Shown: positions 1 to 10,885 of the stretch, in pieces
Numbering within the stretch: position 1 is the stretch's first letter
Layout: every line of letters starts with the position of its first letter
NCBI GenBank assembly: GCA_029237695.1
Contig: CM055271.1
Span: 87,544,507 to 87,608,506, forward strand
DNA from: Conchocele bisecta
Lineage: Eukaryota > Mollusca > Bivalvia > Lucinida > Thyasiridae
DNA length: 64,000 nt
Direction of reading: 5' to 3'
Program-made: the position numbers and the translations under genes
The notes under the pieces: model-generated
Told to the model about the DNA's origin: nothing
The model's database searches: none
What the model saw: only the letters and a program-made list of their open reading frames with translations

Positions 1-3000
1 CTAATCAATTCCTCTATCGTTTTTCCACTAACTCCTATATACATACTATCTGTATCCATCTGTATTAATTCAAAGTCTTCTCTTTTTATGTATTTATCTA
101 GAAATTCGTAGTAAAATTCCAACATTCTCAATTTAGCTAGTTGATAAACCGCTATTCCACAATGGAATGGTCTCTTTAGCGCACACCTGGGTTTTCTTGA
201 AGATATTTCGTACGCATATCCTATCTCTTCCAAATCATCAAAGAATGCAGATCTTAATGCTTTGTCAACACAGTTTTCGTCTTGTGTATATGTCGTATTT
301 AAATGTCTCTCCGTTGCCTCTATCATTTTTCCACAACACGAGTTTCCTAATAATTTCATTATGTCGGCTACTGGTTTCTTATTTGGTTCTACATCGCCTG
401 TTCGTCTTGCGGCTGTAACTTCTTTTGCGAACCATTCGAAGGGTTTACCACTAATATAATCTATAACACATGAACTCCCGTTATTTCTAGGCCGTGTTTT
501 AAATACCATTTCAACAGTGGCGCGTACAGCAATACTTTAGTGGCGGTCATAGATCCCACCAATTTTCTTCCATTTCCTCTAGTTCTTCCAGTATCTTCCA
601 AATATTTTAACATGTGTGTGGGAACTTCATCAACCTCTACTTCTCTATAAATATTGGGGACATTTCAGAAAACTTATGTTTTAAGTTGTGTGGAACTTCT
701 ATATCCACCTCCGCAAACCCAAACCAGTCTCCAGATAAAACTCTTTTACAAAACTTTTTAATAAATTTAGGGTTATGTGGGGTATCTATATGGTGTATAG
801 TTTCTCTCCCACACGGCATCTCTTTATTTAACGTAGATAAATATAACGCGTTTTGCATCGTACCCCAAAACAGCCTTGCAAGGTTTGTTACTTTCATTTG
901 ATCTAATATTGGAAACACCGGCTTCTGCATAGCGTGTAAATACTATTGATGGACCACCAACTAGAGCGTCCTTCATCATTTCGTATGTTTCTTCTTTTGG
1001 TGCATATAGAGCATCCTCCGGTATAATCGTCTTTGAAGATTTTTGTTCTTTAATGGTTCCTCTCAATAAATATTGTATAGCTACTCCAGGTAGTGTTACC
1101 GCATCTTTGAAAATATCCACACCTCTGTGTTTATAAAATTCACACATTTTTTCCACCGCTTCTAGGAACGGTGCTACATCTAAATCGTTTATAATATTTC
1201 AACCAATCTCTGAAAGTTTTCATATTATTTTCTTCGAAAATTCTAACGACATTTACTTAATTCTGTTTCACTATTAACATTTTCCCAGATAGTTTGGAAT
1301 ACCAATTCTCTATATCGGGTAGTCCTGGGTAATCCAGTTTGTCTGGAGAATCGAACCACTCATAAGGAAAGAAAGATTTCTGTCCTTTGCAGTCGTAGGC
1401 TTTTATCCAACTATCATAACTTACACCAGGTCCTAGATAAAGTATTACATCAAGAAATCTAAATTCTGGAGTAAATAGAAATATTGTTGAGTTTGCACGT
1501 TTTCCGACCATTACTTTATTGTTGTTGATGTCAGTTCGCCTACTAGGTATTTCTTTATTAAGTTTATATCGTACTTACTGCTGTTAAAACCTATAACCGG
1601 TACTTGCTCTATCCACTGTTCGATCTTGGCGATTTGGTTTTTACGTAAATATTCCGTATTAAACTTATATCTTGACCACACTTCTTCTCTTATAGCTTTT
1701 CCCTGACTTTCAAATCTTCTACAAATTTTTCTATAAGTTTTGCGGGATCTTTATCACAAATATGAGTTACTGTTCCTGAGAAATTATCTCCTATACTAAC
1801 GCTTGCCGGAACGTGCTCAGCTTCGTACTCTAAACTATTACCGGTAGTTTCACTTCTGGCTGGAGATACGCCTCAAAATCGTTATACTATCTGATATGGA
1901 TAAAGAGTAGTGTCACAACCGATCTTTATATCTTTACCCGTTCTTTGGAATTCGCATTCCCACATAACTACTAGGTTGAATTCTTTGCTTTTTCTAATAA
2001 CTTTATCTCTTCTCATTGTGGATGCGCGTTCTTCTTTTTTATGCTTTGCATGAATCTCACACCCGTGCCAGTAACAGCCGTGATATTGATATACGGTATT
2101 GGTTTCTGGACAGTATCCATCTACCGGAGCTCCTAAAATCCATCTTTCACCTCCGTGTCCGCACTGTTCGTGGTGAATGTGAATTCCCTCCCGCTTTTCC
2201 ACAGATTACATCCAATCGATCGCCCCATAACTTTTAGAACCTTTTGGGTAAAACGCTTTCTCGAACGACGAACGCGGGCGCTCTAAATAATTACCATCAC
2301 ATACTATTTTTGTCTCACCTTTCATACATTTTGGTCCGTGTCTCTTCATATTACTCGCTTTCGTGAATTTCTGTTTGCAATTATCGCAGGCGTAAATTTT
2401 AGATAGGTTTTTAAGGTTTTTTATCAGAAATGCGTGATTATTAAACAGTCCTATTGTCATTGGTTTATTACCTATTGCCTTATAGTGTGCTGGTACCTTT
2501 TTCAACCACCATACATTACATTCGGTGGGTTGATATACTTCTATACCGATTTTAAAAAACTCTTCAACCTTTTTCAGATCTGAAAAAGGAATTGGTGAAA
2601 CCACATTACTACCAAAATATTGCTTACTAAGTTCTTTCGCCTTTTTCTGTACATCTGTCGGGTCTTTTATCTGTCATATGCATAGCTAGACACCTGAACA
2701 GACAAAGGTCGTCATTATACTTATCTAAAGAATACATACCTTTTTTATTCTTCAGCCATTCTGGAAGTTCTCCTCCTGCCGCTTCTTTGGATTGTAGTCC
2801 CAAATCTATTCCCCTACTACCCTGTATTAGCTTTACAAAAACCTCTACCCATCTTACAAACTTCCACTTTGTATTCGGTCTGTCTATTTTATCGGACATT
2901 ATTCGTGTTTGCTCCTTATCTGACAGCCATTTTTTAACGGTTTTCATTGATGATAGTGGTTCGCTACCACCGAGATTTTTTGTGAAATATTATAGTTTTA

Positions 3001-3278
3001 GGTTTTCCATTTTTAATTTCCTCCATATGTTCTAGCTTGTAAGAATATGAATATCTCAAATAAAAATTGGTTGTTAGATACGGAGCGAGTTTATCGGACA
3101 TGCGTTCAGACTCGTTAATGTTAATGTTTTTACGAAAGGATAATGTAACTACCCGTCTTCCATTTTCTACCTTTTCCAATGTTTCATCGTGAGCCCCCAA
3201 TATTTCTTCACCTTTTTCCACTATCGCGCTAACGATAGATTTTTTCTTATTATTATTTTGGCGTCTAATTTGGGACAA
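1..3278 (-). pseudogene. Polinton/Maverick-type DNA polymerase B, broken, C-terminus cut by window edge
   Basis: Reading from 3278 downwards, pieces of one protein-primed family B DNA polymerase appear in order. They are a variable N-terminal part, a DDLCLFRCLAMH segment (about 2700), a C2H2-like finger CDNCKQKF..H (about 2370), YHGCYWHGC (about 2070), an exonuclease segment with GFNSSKYDINL (about 1580), FFPYEWFDSP (about 1355), GGPSIVFTRYAEAG (about 935), motif A around LGYDA/NALYLS (about 850), motif B KLLGNSCCGK (about 350) and motif C QMDTDSMY (45-60). This order is typical of Polinton and adintovirus polymerases, which copy the element from a terminal protein. The gene is dead as read: an in-frame TAA at 2206-2208 and frame changes near 2950, 2620, 1880, 1690, 1200, 850 and 470. 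Motif A itself is split by a frame change. Assembly error could explain some shifts, but not easily all of them. Confidence 0.88.
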
Positions 3279-3282
3279 ATTA

Positions 3283-3553
3283 TTTGTGCTTTGAAGGTTT
3301 GATTACACTAGCCCTTAACCCCGCAATACTTTCTTTTTGAATTCTGTTACCAACTTCCTCCGCTTTGGATATATCATTAAATGCCCCTCTTTTATAGGCG
3401 CGGGTAAACCGCTTCATAAACGCCTCATTCTTTGTGGCATTTATCAGCTTTGTCAACCCCCTAACTCTCAACCGTTTTACTATAAGTAATCCCTAGAGAT
3501 TCGGCTTCTCTTCTCAAACTTTCTATTTCTGCTCTAGTTTCTGACGTTATCAT
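3283..3553 (-). pseudogene. small reading frame upstream of the Polinton polymerase, one frameshift
   Basis: An ATG at 3551-3553 opens a short frame, charged and rich in Glu and Arg (MITSETRAEIESLRRE). It reaches a stop near 3465, but a one-frame shift near 3480 lets it continue through GLTKLINATKNEAF and TRAYKRGAFNDISKAEEV to the TAA at 3280-3282, just before the polymerase region. The product would be about 90 residues, basic and mostly helical. I do not recognise it. Its position, immediately upstream of the polymerase and in the same direction, suggests a Polinton accessory protein or a detached N-terminal part of the polymerase. Confidence 0.45.
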
Positions 3554-3668
3554 ATTTTCTGTAATATACTTTTGTATAACCTATGAAATTTATCTGTTCA
3601 ATTGGTCTTGAAAACATTATGTTTTTTTCACTTCTAATTGAATATAAACATAAACATATACATATATA
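3554..3668. promoter_or_regulatory. AT-rich divergent intergenic region of the Polinton
   Basis: This 115-bp gap separates the leftward polymerase block from the rightward zinc-finger gene. It is very AT-rich, with alternating ACATATACATATATAA next to the zinc-finger ATG (3669) and TATACTTTTGTATAAC near the leftward start. A shared divergent promoter is inferred from layout only. Confidence 0.4.
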
Positions 3669-3983
3669 ATGGAGTGTGAGACTTGTTGTAAAACTTTTAC
3701 GCGTAAAGACTATCTACGAAGGCATCTAGCGAGACGTAGAAAGTTTCCTTGTGTCCCCCCGCAATTTCAATGCCCCAGATGCCCTTGTAAATTCGTTAGT
3801 GCCCAAACTCTTTGTAGACATAAGCAACTACACTGTCAGGTGGCTACAGGTGAACGTGGTAGACTAGAGCTGGTAGAATTAGTTGCTGATCTGCGAAATA
3901 AATTAGCTATATTGGAGGAGAAAAATGGGGTGTTGGAATATAAACTATCACTCGTGGGCACATTTAAATCAGAAACTTATTAG
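3669..3983 (+). CDS. two-finger C2H2 zinc-finger protein with C-terminal coiled coil, Polinton-associated
   Basis: An uninterrupted 104-codon frame from ATG (3669) to TAG. Residues 3-27 form a finger CETCCKTFTRKDYLRRH, although the last ligand is not a standard His-His pair. Residues 35-55 form a canonical finger CPRCPCKFVSAQTLCRHKQLH. Residues 64-95 are a leucine-rich heptad-like helix (LELVELVADLRNKLAILEEK) that probably dimerises. This suggests a small DNA-binding regulator. It diverges from the polymerase block, ends about 120 bp before the likely element terminus, and has a poly(A) signal plus a perfect hairpin just after its stop. It is intact although the polymerase is wrecked, which is odd. 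The exact role is unknown; a Polinton transcription factor or a captured host finger are both possible. Confidence 0.7.
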   Translation: MECETCCKTFTRKDYLRRHLARRRKFPCVPPQFQCPRCPCKFVSAQTLCRHKQLHCQVATGERGRLELVELVADLRNKLAILEEKNGVLEYKLSLVGTFKSETY

Positions 3984-4030
3984 AATAAATTCATAAATTG
4001 GTGTCAAAAATAATCCTTTTTGACACCAAT
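3984..4030 (+). terminator. poly(A) signal and perfect hairpin after the zinc-finger gene
   Basis: AATAAA at 3984-3989 follows the stop codon directly. A perfect 14-bp inverted repeat then follows (ATTGGTGTCAAAAA at 3997-4010 against 4017-4030) with a 6-nt loop. The hairpin may shape the 3' end of the transcript. Confidence 0.5.
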
Positions 4031-4101
4031 TTTGAATTTTTCGTGGTTGGTGGGAGACAATTTCATCGTTAACTATTTTTTTGATTTTTTGGGGGTGGTG
4101 G

Positions 4102-4169
4102 AGTAGTATAGAGGGTGGAGAAATGATGCCACCGTTAGGTGGTATCATTTTGACTCCCTCTATACTACT
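4102..4169. repeat. imperfect terminal hairpin AGTAGTATAGAGGG, probable Polinton end
   Basis: Arms of 32 bp (from 4102 and ending 4169) pair with a few mismatches around a GTTA loop; the outer end reads AGTAGTATAGAGGG inwards from both sides. Polinton termini begin with AG on the strand read inwards, and the coding region stops shortly before, so 4169 is the likely right end. The other terminus lies outside the window, so the terminal inverted repeat cannot be confirmed here. Confidence 0.45.
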
Positions 4170-4172
4170 TCA

Positions 4173-4304
4173 TGTGTGGCTGTGACTGGGGAAATTGGGG
4201 CTGATGACATTTGAACCCAGTGCAAACACAGATCAGACTATACATCTGTGAGCCAGACCAGCCACAAAACTCATAAGCCTCATTTCTCCAGCGACAGTCG
4301 CATG
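4173..4304. repeat. MITE family A copy 1 (short)
   Basis: Family A begins GTGGCTGTGACTGGAGAAAT and ends with the reverse complement, ATTTCTCCAGTCACAGCCAC, with internal GATCAG/CTGATC hairpins; full copies are about 240 bp. This copy is internally deleted and abuts the putative Polinton end. Confidence 0.75.
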
Positions 4305-4376
4305 TATTTCTGCCCAGAGTAGAGGATGAATACAACATGATTAGAATACAACACGATCAATGAAACGGTGGCAAAT

Positions 4377-4601
4377 GTACCGTATTTATTCTAATTTAGT
4401 AGCCCCCCATTCTAATAGTAGCCCCGCCCCCACTGTTATATTCACATTCTAAATATGTTATTTTAACATACAAAAGCTATTTAAAACATTGTTTTAAATG
4501 CCTTGTGTATGGGAAAATAACATATCTTGATCCTATTTTCCACGTTTTGTTCGCCACAAATTGGATAGCCCCGGGGGCGTTTATTAGAATAAATATGGTA
4601 C
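4377..4601. repeat. palindromic element with GTACCGTATTTATTCTAAT termini
   Basis: The left end GTACCGTATTTATTCTAAT is answered by ATTAGAATAAATATGGTAC at the right, each followed inwards by a CCCC/GGGG-rich block. The inverted ends and lack of coding sequence fit a non-autonomous DNA transposon. Confidence 0.65.
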
Positions 4602-4730
4602 GTCACGTGGGTGGGCGTGACATATATAACCCACCGTGATAGATATCCAGACACCTGTACAATAGCATGGGGTGAACAGCGAACAAGGATGGCTAATCTA
4701 AACATGTGAAATACTGACATGGACAATATA

Positions 4731-4989
4731 CGAGACACGCCATGTGATTTTGTACCCGAGAAGATGTACGATTTTTCATGAAAAATATTCACACAAACTA
4801 AGATATTTTCTGTAAATGACGTAGATAGTTGACAAAATGTTCATAGCAAATGTTGAATTTTATTCCGGATTTGCTCTGAAAATTTCGTCAACTTTTTAGA
4901 TCATTTACGGCAAATGAAAATTTTGTAAATATTTTTCATGAGATAGTGCACATATTCTTAGGTACAAAATCACATGGCTCATCTCATAT
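4731..4989. repeat. MITE family M copy 1
   Basis: Ends are GAGACACGCCATGTGATTTTG and its near-complement at the right (CAAAATCACATGGC). Inside are paired blocks TTTTCTGTAAATGACGTAGA and TCATTTACGGCAAATGAAAA. Related copies are at 9691, 52452 and, as a half copy, 57164. Confidence 0.75.
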
Positions 4990-5417
4990 CAGTGGAAATT
5001 TCCAAAGTAAGCCTTGTAAATGCTGAATTAAATTTTGTTTTCTGTTGTTTATTTCACATTTTTCTCGATGAAATATGTTATAACAGCGCAGGAGAATTGT
5101 TGCCAATGGGTAGACAGGCGGGCGAATGCGCAGACGGACAGAGATGGACATACGGACGGACGGAGCTACACCATAAAAGTCTCTTTTTCAAACAGGCATA
5201 AATAAAAACAGAAACAGAACCATGACTGTCATTTTTTGTCTCAAATCTCAAAATAAAAATTTAATTGGTTAAATATACACCAATCAAAATGGTGTTGGCA
5301 GATTTTTATTGGTGGACACACGACCATTCAAATAATCATGTTGAAATTTGAAAGTTCGGTATAAAATCTCAGTGGAGAAAATGCAGGATTTTCCCCAATA
5401 AGTGACTTCACTGGAAC

Positions 5418-5723
5418 AGTAGCCTATTTCACCAACATTGCAAAGTATACTTTTATAGCAAGTATACTTTGAGGGAGAAATTTTCAATTTTAGGATAAAT
5501 TTACTAATTTTTATAATACTGAATTTATTACATTATCACAGCCATATTGGCTGTGATCATGTAATAAATTCAGTATAATAATTCTGCATAGTTTTAAGCA
5601 TCAAATATATGCAGTCGTTTGTTCTATATGAAATAATGCATTTCGGGAAAAATAAATGATTTCTCCCTCAAAGTATACTTTGCTAGAAAAGTATACTTTG
5701 CAATTTTGATGAAATCGCCTACT
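5418..5723. repeat. MITE family B copy 1
   Basis: Family B starts GTAGCCTATTTCACCAACAT and ends with its complement. Each end carries an inner inverted repeat AAGTATACTTTGCTAGCAAA, and the centre is a long hairpin around TTATCACAGCCATATTGGCT. A complete copy of about 305 bp. Confidence 0.85.
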
Positions 5724-6230
5724 GATTCTAAGGTTTTATATAAAGCATGTTTTTGATGAGAAAAATGGAAAATTAATAATAAACAGCAGACGACAACATT
5801 TAATTCAGTATTGTAAGGGTCAGAGATTAACGGTGTCAATGGCTGTTCAGTTACGTTTCTCTTCGTAAGACATATTATAGATACATGTACATGAATGGAC
5901 AGACACAATGTTGCATACTCTGAAAAAACATGGCTTATTAGTATAAACATATTTTATTCATATTATGTTACATGATATGTACATGATATAAATCACGAGC
6001 AAAACTCAAGGTAATATGAATGGGATCCAGAAGAAAGCAAGTTGCTTATGCGAATCTGTCTCACTTAAAATATAAACATGGCTTATTGACATGTGTACAA
6101 TTAATACATACTGAAACTAATTTAAAAACGCAACAAGAAGGTAAATAAGTTATTTATTCACCCATTACATAATTGCAATGATTATCTATCCATATAGCCG
6201 AGAATCGATACATCACAGTGACGTGGTACA
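5724..6230. other. non-coding spacer
   Basis: AT-rich sequence with no gene. Near 5755-5830 there is a diverged half of family E (AAACAGCAGACGACAACATT and GTAAGGGT). Nothing else is supported. Confidence 0.5.
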
Positions 6231-6420
6231 GAGCTCCAGTTAAGGTGCGTAATTGGACCAAATTTTCCGGGTATTTTCATTATTTCTTCACGAAAAATGG
6301 CAAGTTGGGATTGCTTTAGAATCGTCTCAATGAGACGATTCTAAAGCACTCCCAACTTGCCATTTTTGGAGAAGAATTTTACAAAATTTCACCCCAAATT
6401 GATAAAATTATGCACCTTAA
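6231..6420. repeat. MITE family D copy 1
   Basis: Family D ends are GAGCTCCAGTTAAGGTGCGT and its complement. The arms are almost perfectly complementary over about 90 bp around the centre ATCGTCTCAATGAGACGAT. Its right end runs directly into family C. Confidence 0.85.
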
Positions 6421-6892
6421 CCCTTTCAACACCACAGACCTCTATAGAGACAATGTTTGCAAACAGTGCAGATCCAGATGAGCCGGCTCGTAACGAGCCG
6501 TCTCATCAGGATCTCCACTGTTTGTTAATAATTTTAAACGTCGTACAGATTACCCTTTTAGAAGAATGGGATAATTTGAATGAACAAAATTAATGAAATA
6601 GCGTGAAACATTGGCATGGAACATCCTATTAAGTTACTTGGTGTTGAAAGGGTTAACCCTTTCAACACCACAGACCTCTATAGAGACGATGTTTGCAAAC
6701 AGTGCAGATCCAGATGAGCCGGCTCGTAACGAGCCTTCTCATCAGGATCTCCACTGTTTGTTAATAGTTATCAAATTTGAAAAAATTACCCTTTCTGAAG
6801 AATGGAATAGCCTGAAAATTTGAATGGACCAATGAAATAGCATGAAACAGTGGCATGGAACATCCTATTAAGTTACTTGGTGTTGAAAGGGT
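6419..6892. repeat. two head-to-tail family C MITEs
   Basis: Family C starts AACCCTTTCAACACCACAGA and ends GGTGTTGAAAGGGTT, with a central hairpin GAGCCGGCTCGTAACGAGCC. Two nearly identical copies (6419-6654 and 6655-6892) are joined at TTAACCC. Their similarity suggests a recent tandem duplication or insertion of one beside the other. Confidence 0.85.
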
Positions 6893-7388
6893 CGATACAT
6901 CAAAGCCACATGGTACACTGTGCTCACCGAGTCCAAAAACATATCTACCTCCTTGTTGCGTTTTTAAAATCCTTTCAGTAAATTTATTTTTGTTTTCTGC
7001 ATATCTAATACAGTAAAAAAAAAACACTAGCCTTATAACGCCTGTTCTGACCCTTACCAATATACAATAAGCCGCATGTTGTCAGAGTATGCGTGCACAT
7101 ATGAAGGAATGAACAGCAGGGTGCAACTACCAGGCAGTGAAAATATCGATCAGGCAGGGAATATCGGGAGAGCTGGGAAACAGAATAAGCTGTGCTCAGA
7201 TACAAAGTACAGATATAAATGAAGAAAGGACATGTATTTGTTACGCGTTTTCTTATTTTGAAAAAAATATTATAAAAGTTCTATAAGTTATACAGAGAAC
7301 TATATAATATGTTGAAGGTACCCCATTCATCTACCCACCAATAGCAGATTTTACAATAATTTCACTGGTCATGTAATTTTATTGTGCT
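6893..7388. other. non-coding spacer
   Basis: No gene or repeat is recognised. The first 35 bases (TCGATACATCAAAGCCACAT) echo 6207-6240, so the D plus C block may have been inserted within a small duplication. Confidence 0.4.
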
Positions 7389-7652
7389 TAACCCTTAGAC
7401 AGCTACACAGAACAATTGTCGTCTGCTGTTGCTTTTATATCTTGCCTTATTTCTCAATAAAAACATGGTTTGACAGCACTTCAGAATCATTTCCAATGGA
7501 AAATCATTTCCAATGGAAATTATTCTGAAGTGCTGTCAAAGCAAGTTGTAAATTATTCTAAAGTGTTGTGAAAGCATGTTTTTGATGATGAAAATGGAAA
7601 ATAGAAAATAAACAGCAGACGACAAAAAATTATGGTAGCGGTGTAAGGGTTA
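7389..7652. repeat. MITE family E copy 1
   Basis: Ends are AACCCTTAGACAGCTACA and GTGTAAGGGTT, with inner paired motifs TTGTCGTCTGCTG and CAGCAGACGACAA. The centre has AGAATCATTTCCAATGG hairpins; here one arm segment is duplicated (7488-7520). Confidence 0.8.
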
Positions 7653-8262
7653 AACATCAAATTAATGATAAAATACTTTACAATTAACTCTATAGAGATT
7701 GACAGATTGGTCCCACCTGACAATTATAAATGTCCTACTCAATTGAATAATAAATGTTGACAATGTTTTATATTTATTTCATTGTGTTCCCTTATGAAAT
7801 AAATATCACAATTTGTTTCATTATTTTGCCTAATAAATAAACATCGCTACATTTTTATCGACTCCTCATAATAAATATCTCAAGCTGTGTTAAAATCTCC
7901 AATTAGTAAATAACCATTGTTCATTTAGTTTAATTCTCTCCACTTATCAAGTAAATATCGCCATTTGCTTTGCTATGTGCAGATAGCATACGTGTAGTAT
8001 GCACAAATATGAACAAACACAAACATTGAACATAAAACATTACCTGAATTAGCTCCACTGGTCTGAGATTTACTGATGCAGTTTTCCAAGTGCTGATATA
8101 ATAAACTGGAGATTATATTTATAAAATATTGTTACCGCATGCCCCTGGCATAATGGCCCATAAATGAAAAAATAAAACAAAACAAACCAATAGAAACTTT
8201 TAGATGTAAAGAATTGTTTCAGCAATACAATGTGAAACTCAAGGTAAAAATTCAAAGTCATG
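7653..8262. repeat. degenerate AT-rich repeats
   Basis: Between 7740 and 7980 a unit like GAAATAAATATCACAATTTG recurs four or five times at about 60-75 bp spacing, much diverged. No gene is seen. Confidence 0.4.
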
Positions 8263-8483
8263 TTAACTCTTTGCATGCTGGGAAATGTGTGGGCTATAAA
8301 TAGTTCAAAAATAGCAGATGACAATTCATTATATTTTCTTTTATTTCTCCTTATAAATGCAGTCATGAATATGTCTTGGAAATTCTAATGAAATTTCAAG
8401 ACATACATGTATTTACAGAGAAATAAAACATATACTCCTAATTAGTTTGGCGGATATTTTCGCCGCTAGCATGCAAAGAGTTA
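8262..8483. repeat. MITE family F copy 1
   Basis: Ends TTAACTCTTTGCATGCTGGG and GCATGCAAAGAGTTAA. Inner arms CATGAATATGTCTTGGAA and complement. The central hairpin of this copy is partly lost. Confidence 0.8.
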
Positions 8484-9267
8484 ATGTACATATCAGTTAT
8501 TTACTTACATCATAGAATAAATAATTAAGGAACTCTTATAAACTGTGAAGACAAAATACTTTTTTTAAGAAATAAAATATGAAAAACGGCATACGGCAAT
8601 TTAAATTTCCTGCATTCTAACAGTTAAAAAATAAAAATTGAAAAACAGCAGACGGCAATATTCGTTTCCCGCCTTTAATGAGTATCAGTAAACACCAAAG
8701 CCAGCGATCAACGGACTCTGCAAGGTAGAACGCCCTGCCACCCCTGTCCTTCGAAATGTAAAACGATGCAATGATTTGGCGAATCAAAAATGCAATGAAT
8801 GATTTAAATTCCGCAACTTAATATGAATGATGGCAGTTGTTATGCTGTACAACATGGACCAATCGCCGACAAGCTACCCTAATTACTGCATTTGTCTTCA
8901 GTCTCAGATCAGTTGGTACTTTCGTTGTCCCCTTACATGCGTACATGTACTGGTAAAAAAAAAAAAGAAAAAAAAATCTTATTTCTTCTCCAGAGTATAA
9001 TGTTGTTACCAATCATTTGAACTGTCTCAATGAGCATAAATAATACATTATTTATTTAGTTTAGTACAAGTTAATAAATCCACAAATTATTTGCCGAAAA
9101 AATTAATTTGCTCTACCGTATGGTCAGTACTTTCAGCACTTTGATTTTATATAAAGCGAACAGAAAATCAAAGTGCTGAAAGTACTGAACATACTGTAGA
9201 GCTTCCGACTCATTTGGGTAATCACAGCCACTGTCATTCTAAATTGTAGTTTTGCACTTACAAACTT
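8484..9267. other. non-coding spacer with two small inverted repeats
   Basis: 8570-8685 holds two diverged family E end fragments (AAAACAGCAGACGGCAATAT). 9112-9202 is an inverted repeat with arms around GTACTTTCAGCACTTTGATT. 8985-9042 matches the arm of the element at 54925. No gene is seen. Confidence 0.5.
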
Positions 9268-9500
9268 CTACTCTTTGCATGCGGGGAAATTTGTGGGCTA
9301 TAAATAGCAGCCAACAATTCATTGTATTTTCTTTTATTTCTCCCTATAAATATCATGAATATGTCTTGGAATTTCATTAGAATTGAGTCCTGAGGACTCA
9401 ATTATAATGAAATTTCAAGACATATTTACAGAGAGAAATAAAACATATACTCCTAATTCGTTTGGCGGATATTTTCACTGCTAGAACGCAAAGAGTTAAT
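9268..9500. repeat. MITE family F copy 2
   Basis: A fuller copy of family F, with the central palindrome AATTGAGTCCTGAGGACTCAA flanked by CATTAGAATT-type arms. The centre differs from the other copies yet is still self-complementary. Confidence 0.85.
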
Positions 9501-9689
9501 CGTACAATGTGAAACGGGCCCCTGGATCCGAACTAGTAGTAAATGCAGTAGAGGTAATTCACTCTGCTGATTGGTCCAGGTATAATGATCTATCTGCTTT
9601 ATTGGTTACTCAGTAATTTTACTTGGCTTCGGTCGGTAGTTAACAAATAGCAATCAATGAGATGTGTAATCAAAAACACACATACCCTT

Positions 9690-9952
9690 GAGACACGCAT
9701 TGTGAGTTTGTACCTTCGGACATCTGCGATATTTCATGAAATATATTTACAGAAAATGTCAATATATTCTGTAAATGATGTCAGAAGTTGACACACATTT
9801 CAGAGTACATGCGGTTATTCTGAATGTACATGTACTCTGATTTTTTTTTGTCAACTTTTGACTTAATTTATGAAAAATATTGTAAATTTTGTAAAAGTAT
9901 TTCATGAAATTATGCAGATGTACGAAGGTACAAAATCCAATGACGCGTTCCC
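9690..9952. repeat. MITE family M copy 2
   Basis: GAGACACGCATTGTGAGTTT at the left is matched by CAAAATCCAATGACGCGTTC at the right; the inner TTTTCTGTAAAT-type arms and a central GTACATG hairpin are present. Confidence 0.75.
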
Positions 9953-10017
9953 CTTCAGTTTGATATAAATATATCTGTAAATTCAGCGAATATAATTTTA
10001 AAAGTTACCCCACAGCA

Positions 10018-10262
10018 GAGCCCCGTTTCACTAAACGTCGTACGACTAAAATGTTCGTAACTGCGAAATTATGATAGTCTGTAAATTTCACATTAACAAT
10101 GTTTTCTTGTAAACAAGTATTGGATTTACATTTATTGAGCATAGGCTGCTTATGCAGCCTATGCTCAATAAATGTAAATCAATCAATTGAAATATACAGA
10201 CGATCCTAAATTTGCACTTACGAACATTTCAGTTGTGCGATGTTTAGTGAAACGGGCCCCTG
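10018..10262. repeat. MITE family G copy 1
   Basis: Family G ends are GGGGCCCGTTTCACTAAAC and complement. Inside is CGTACGACTAAAATGTTCGT, and the centre is the hairpin GAGCATAGGCTGCTTATGC. A complete copy of about 245 bp. Confidence 0.85.
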
Positions 10263-10381
10263 GTTACTAAATTATACTTTGAAAATAAGGTCAGTATGTG
10301 GGCGAGAAAAAATATCCATTCTATGCACTGATACGGTATAAGGATATTCAACCCTCATGATCAATCAGGTGAAACATACCT

Positions 10382-10580
10382 TTAACCCTTTCACCCCTAA
10401 GTAACTAAAATGAATTGTGATGTGTTCATTTTGCAACCAATCCAATGGTCCGAAAATGTTTCAGACTAGTCCATTTATGAAAAGGGGGTGAAAATTACTT
10501 GCAAAAAGTGCAGATCCTGGCTCATGTGGATCTACACTTTTTGCTAATACCACTATACTGGCATGTGGTGTTGATGGGTT
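10382..10580. repeat. MITE family C copy 3 (diverged)
   Basis: AACCCTTTCACCCCTAAGTA at the left and GTGTTGATGGGTTAA at the right, with GATCCTGGCTCATGTGGATC at the centre where the longer GAGCCGGCTC hairpin is lost. Confidence 0.7.
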
Positions 10581-10681
10581 AATGAATGAAACATACTCTG
10601 AATCTAGTCTTTCTCTCAGCTTGTCAGTAAATGAAGATTGCGATGAAAAAATATCAATCTTATGCGCAGGTACAAGTATAG

Positions 10682-10840
10682 AATAATTTTGCAACCAATC
10701 CAATGGTCCGAAAACGATTTTCATTCAGACTAGTCCATTTATGAAAACGGGGGAGTTTTTGTTCTCAAAAATATGAAAATTACTTGCAAAATGTGCAGAT
10801 CTACACTTTTTGCTAATACCTGTGGTATTGAAAGAGTTAA
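10682..10840. repeat. MITE family C copy 4 (partial)
   Basis: Repeats the interior of copy 3 (TTGCAACCAATCCAATGGTC) and ends GTATTGAAAGAGTTAA; the left end and much of the centre are missing. Confidence 0.65.
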
Positions 10841-10885
10841 TATAGTCTCAGCTTTGCCATAATTAAACTAGATTGGTCAGTAAGC

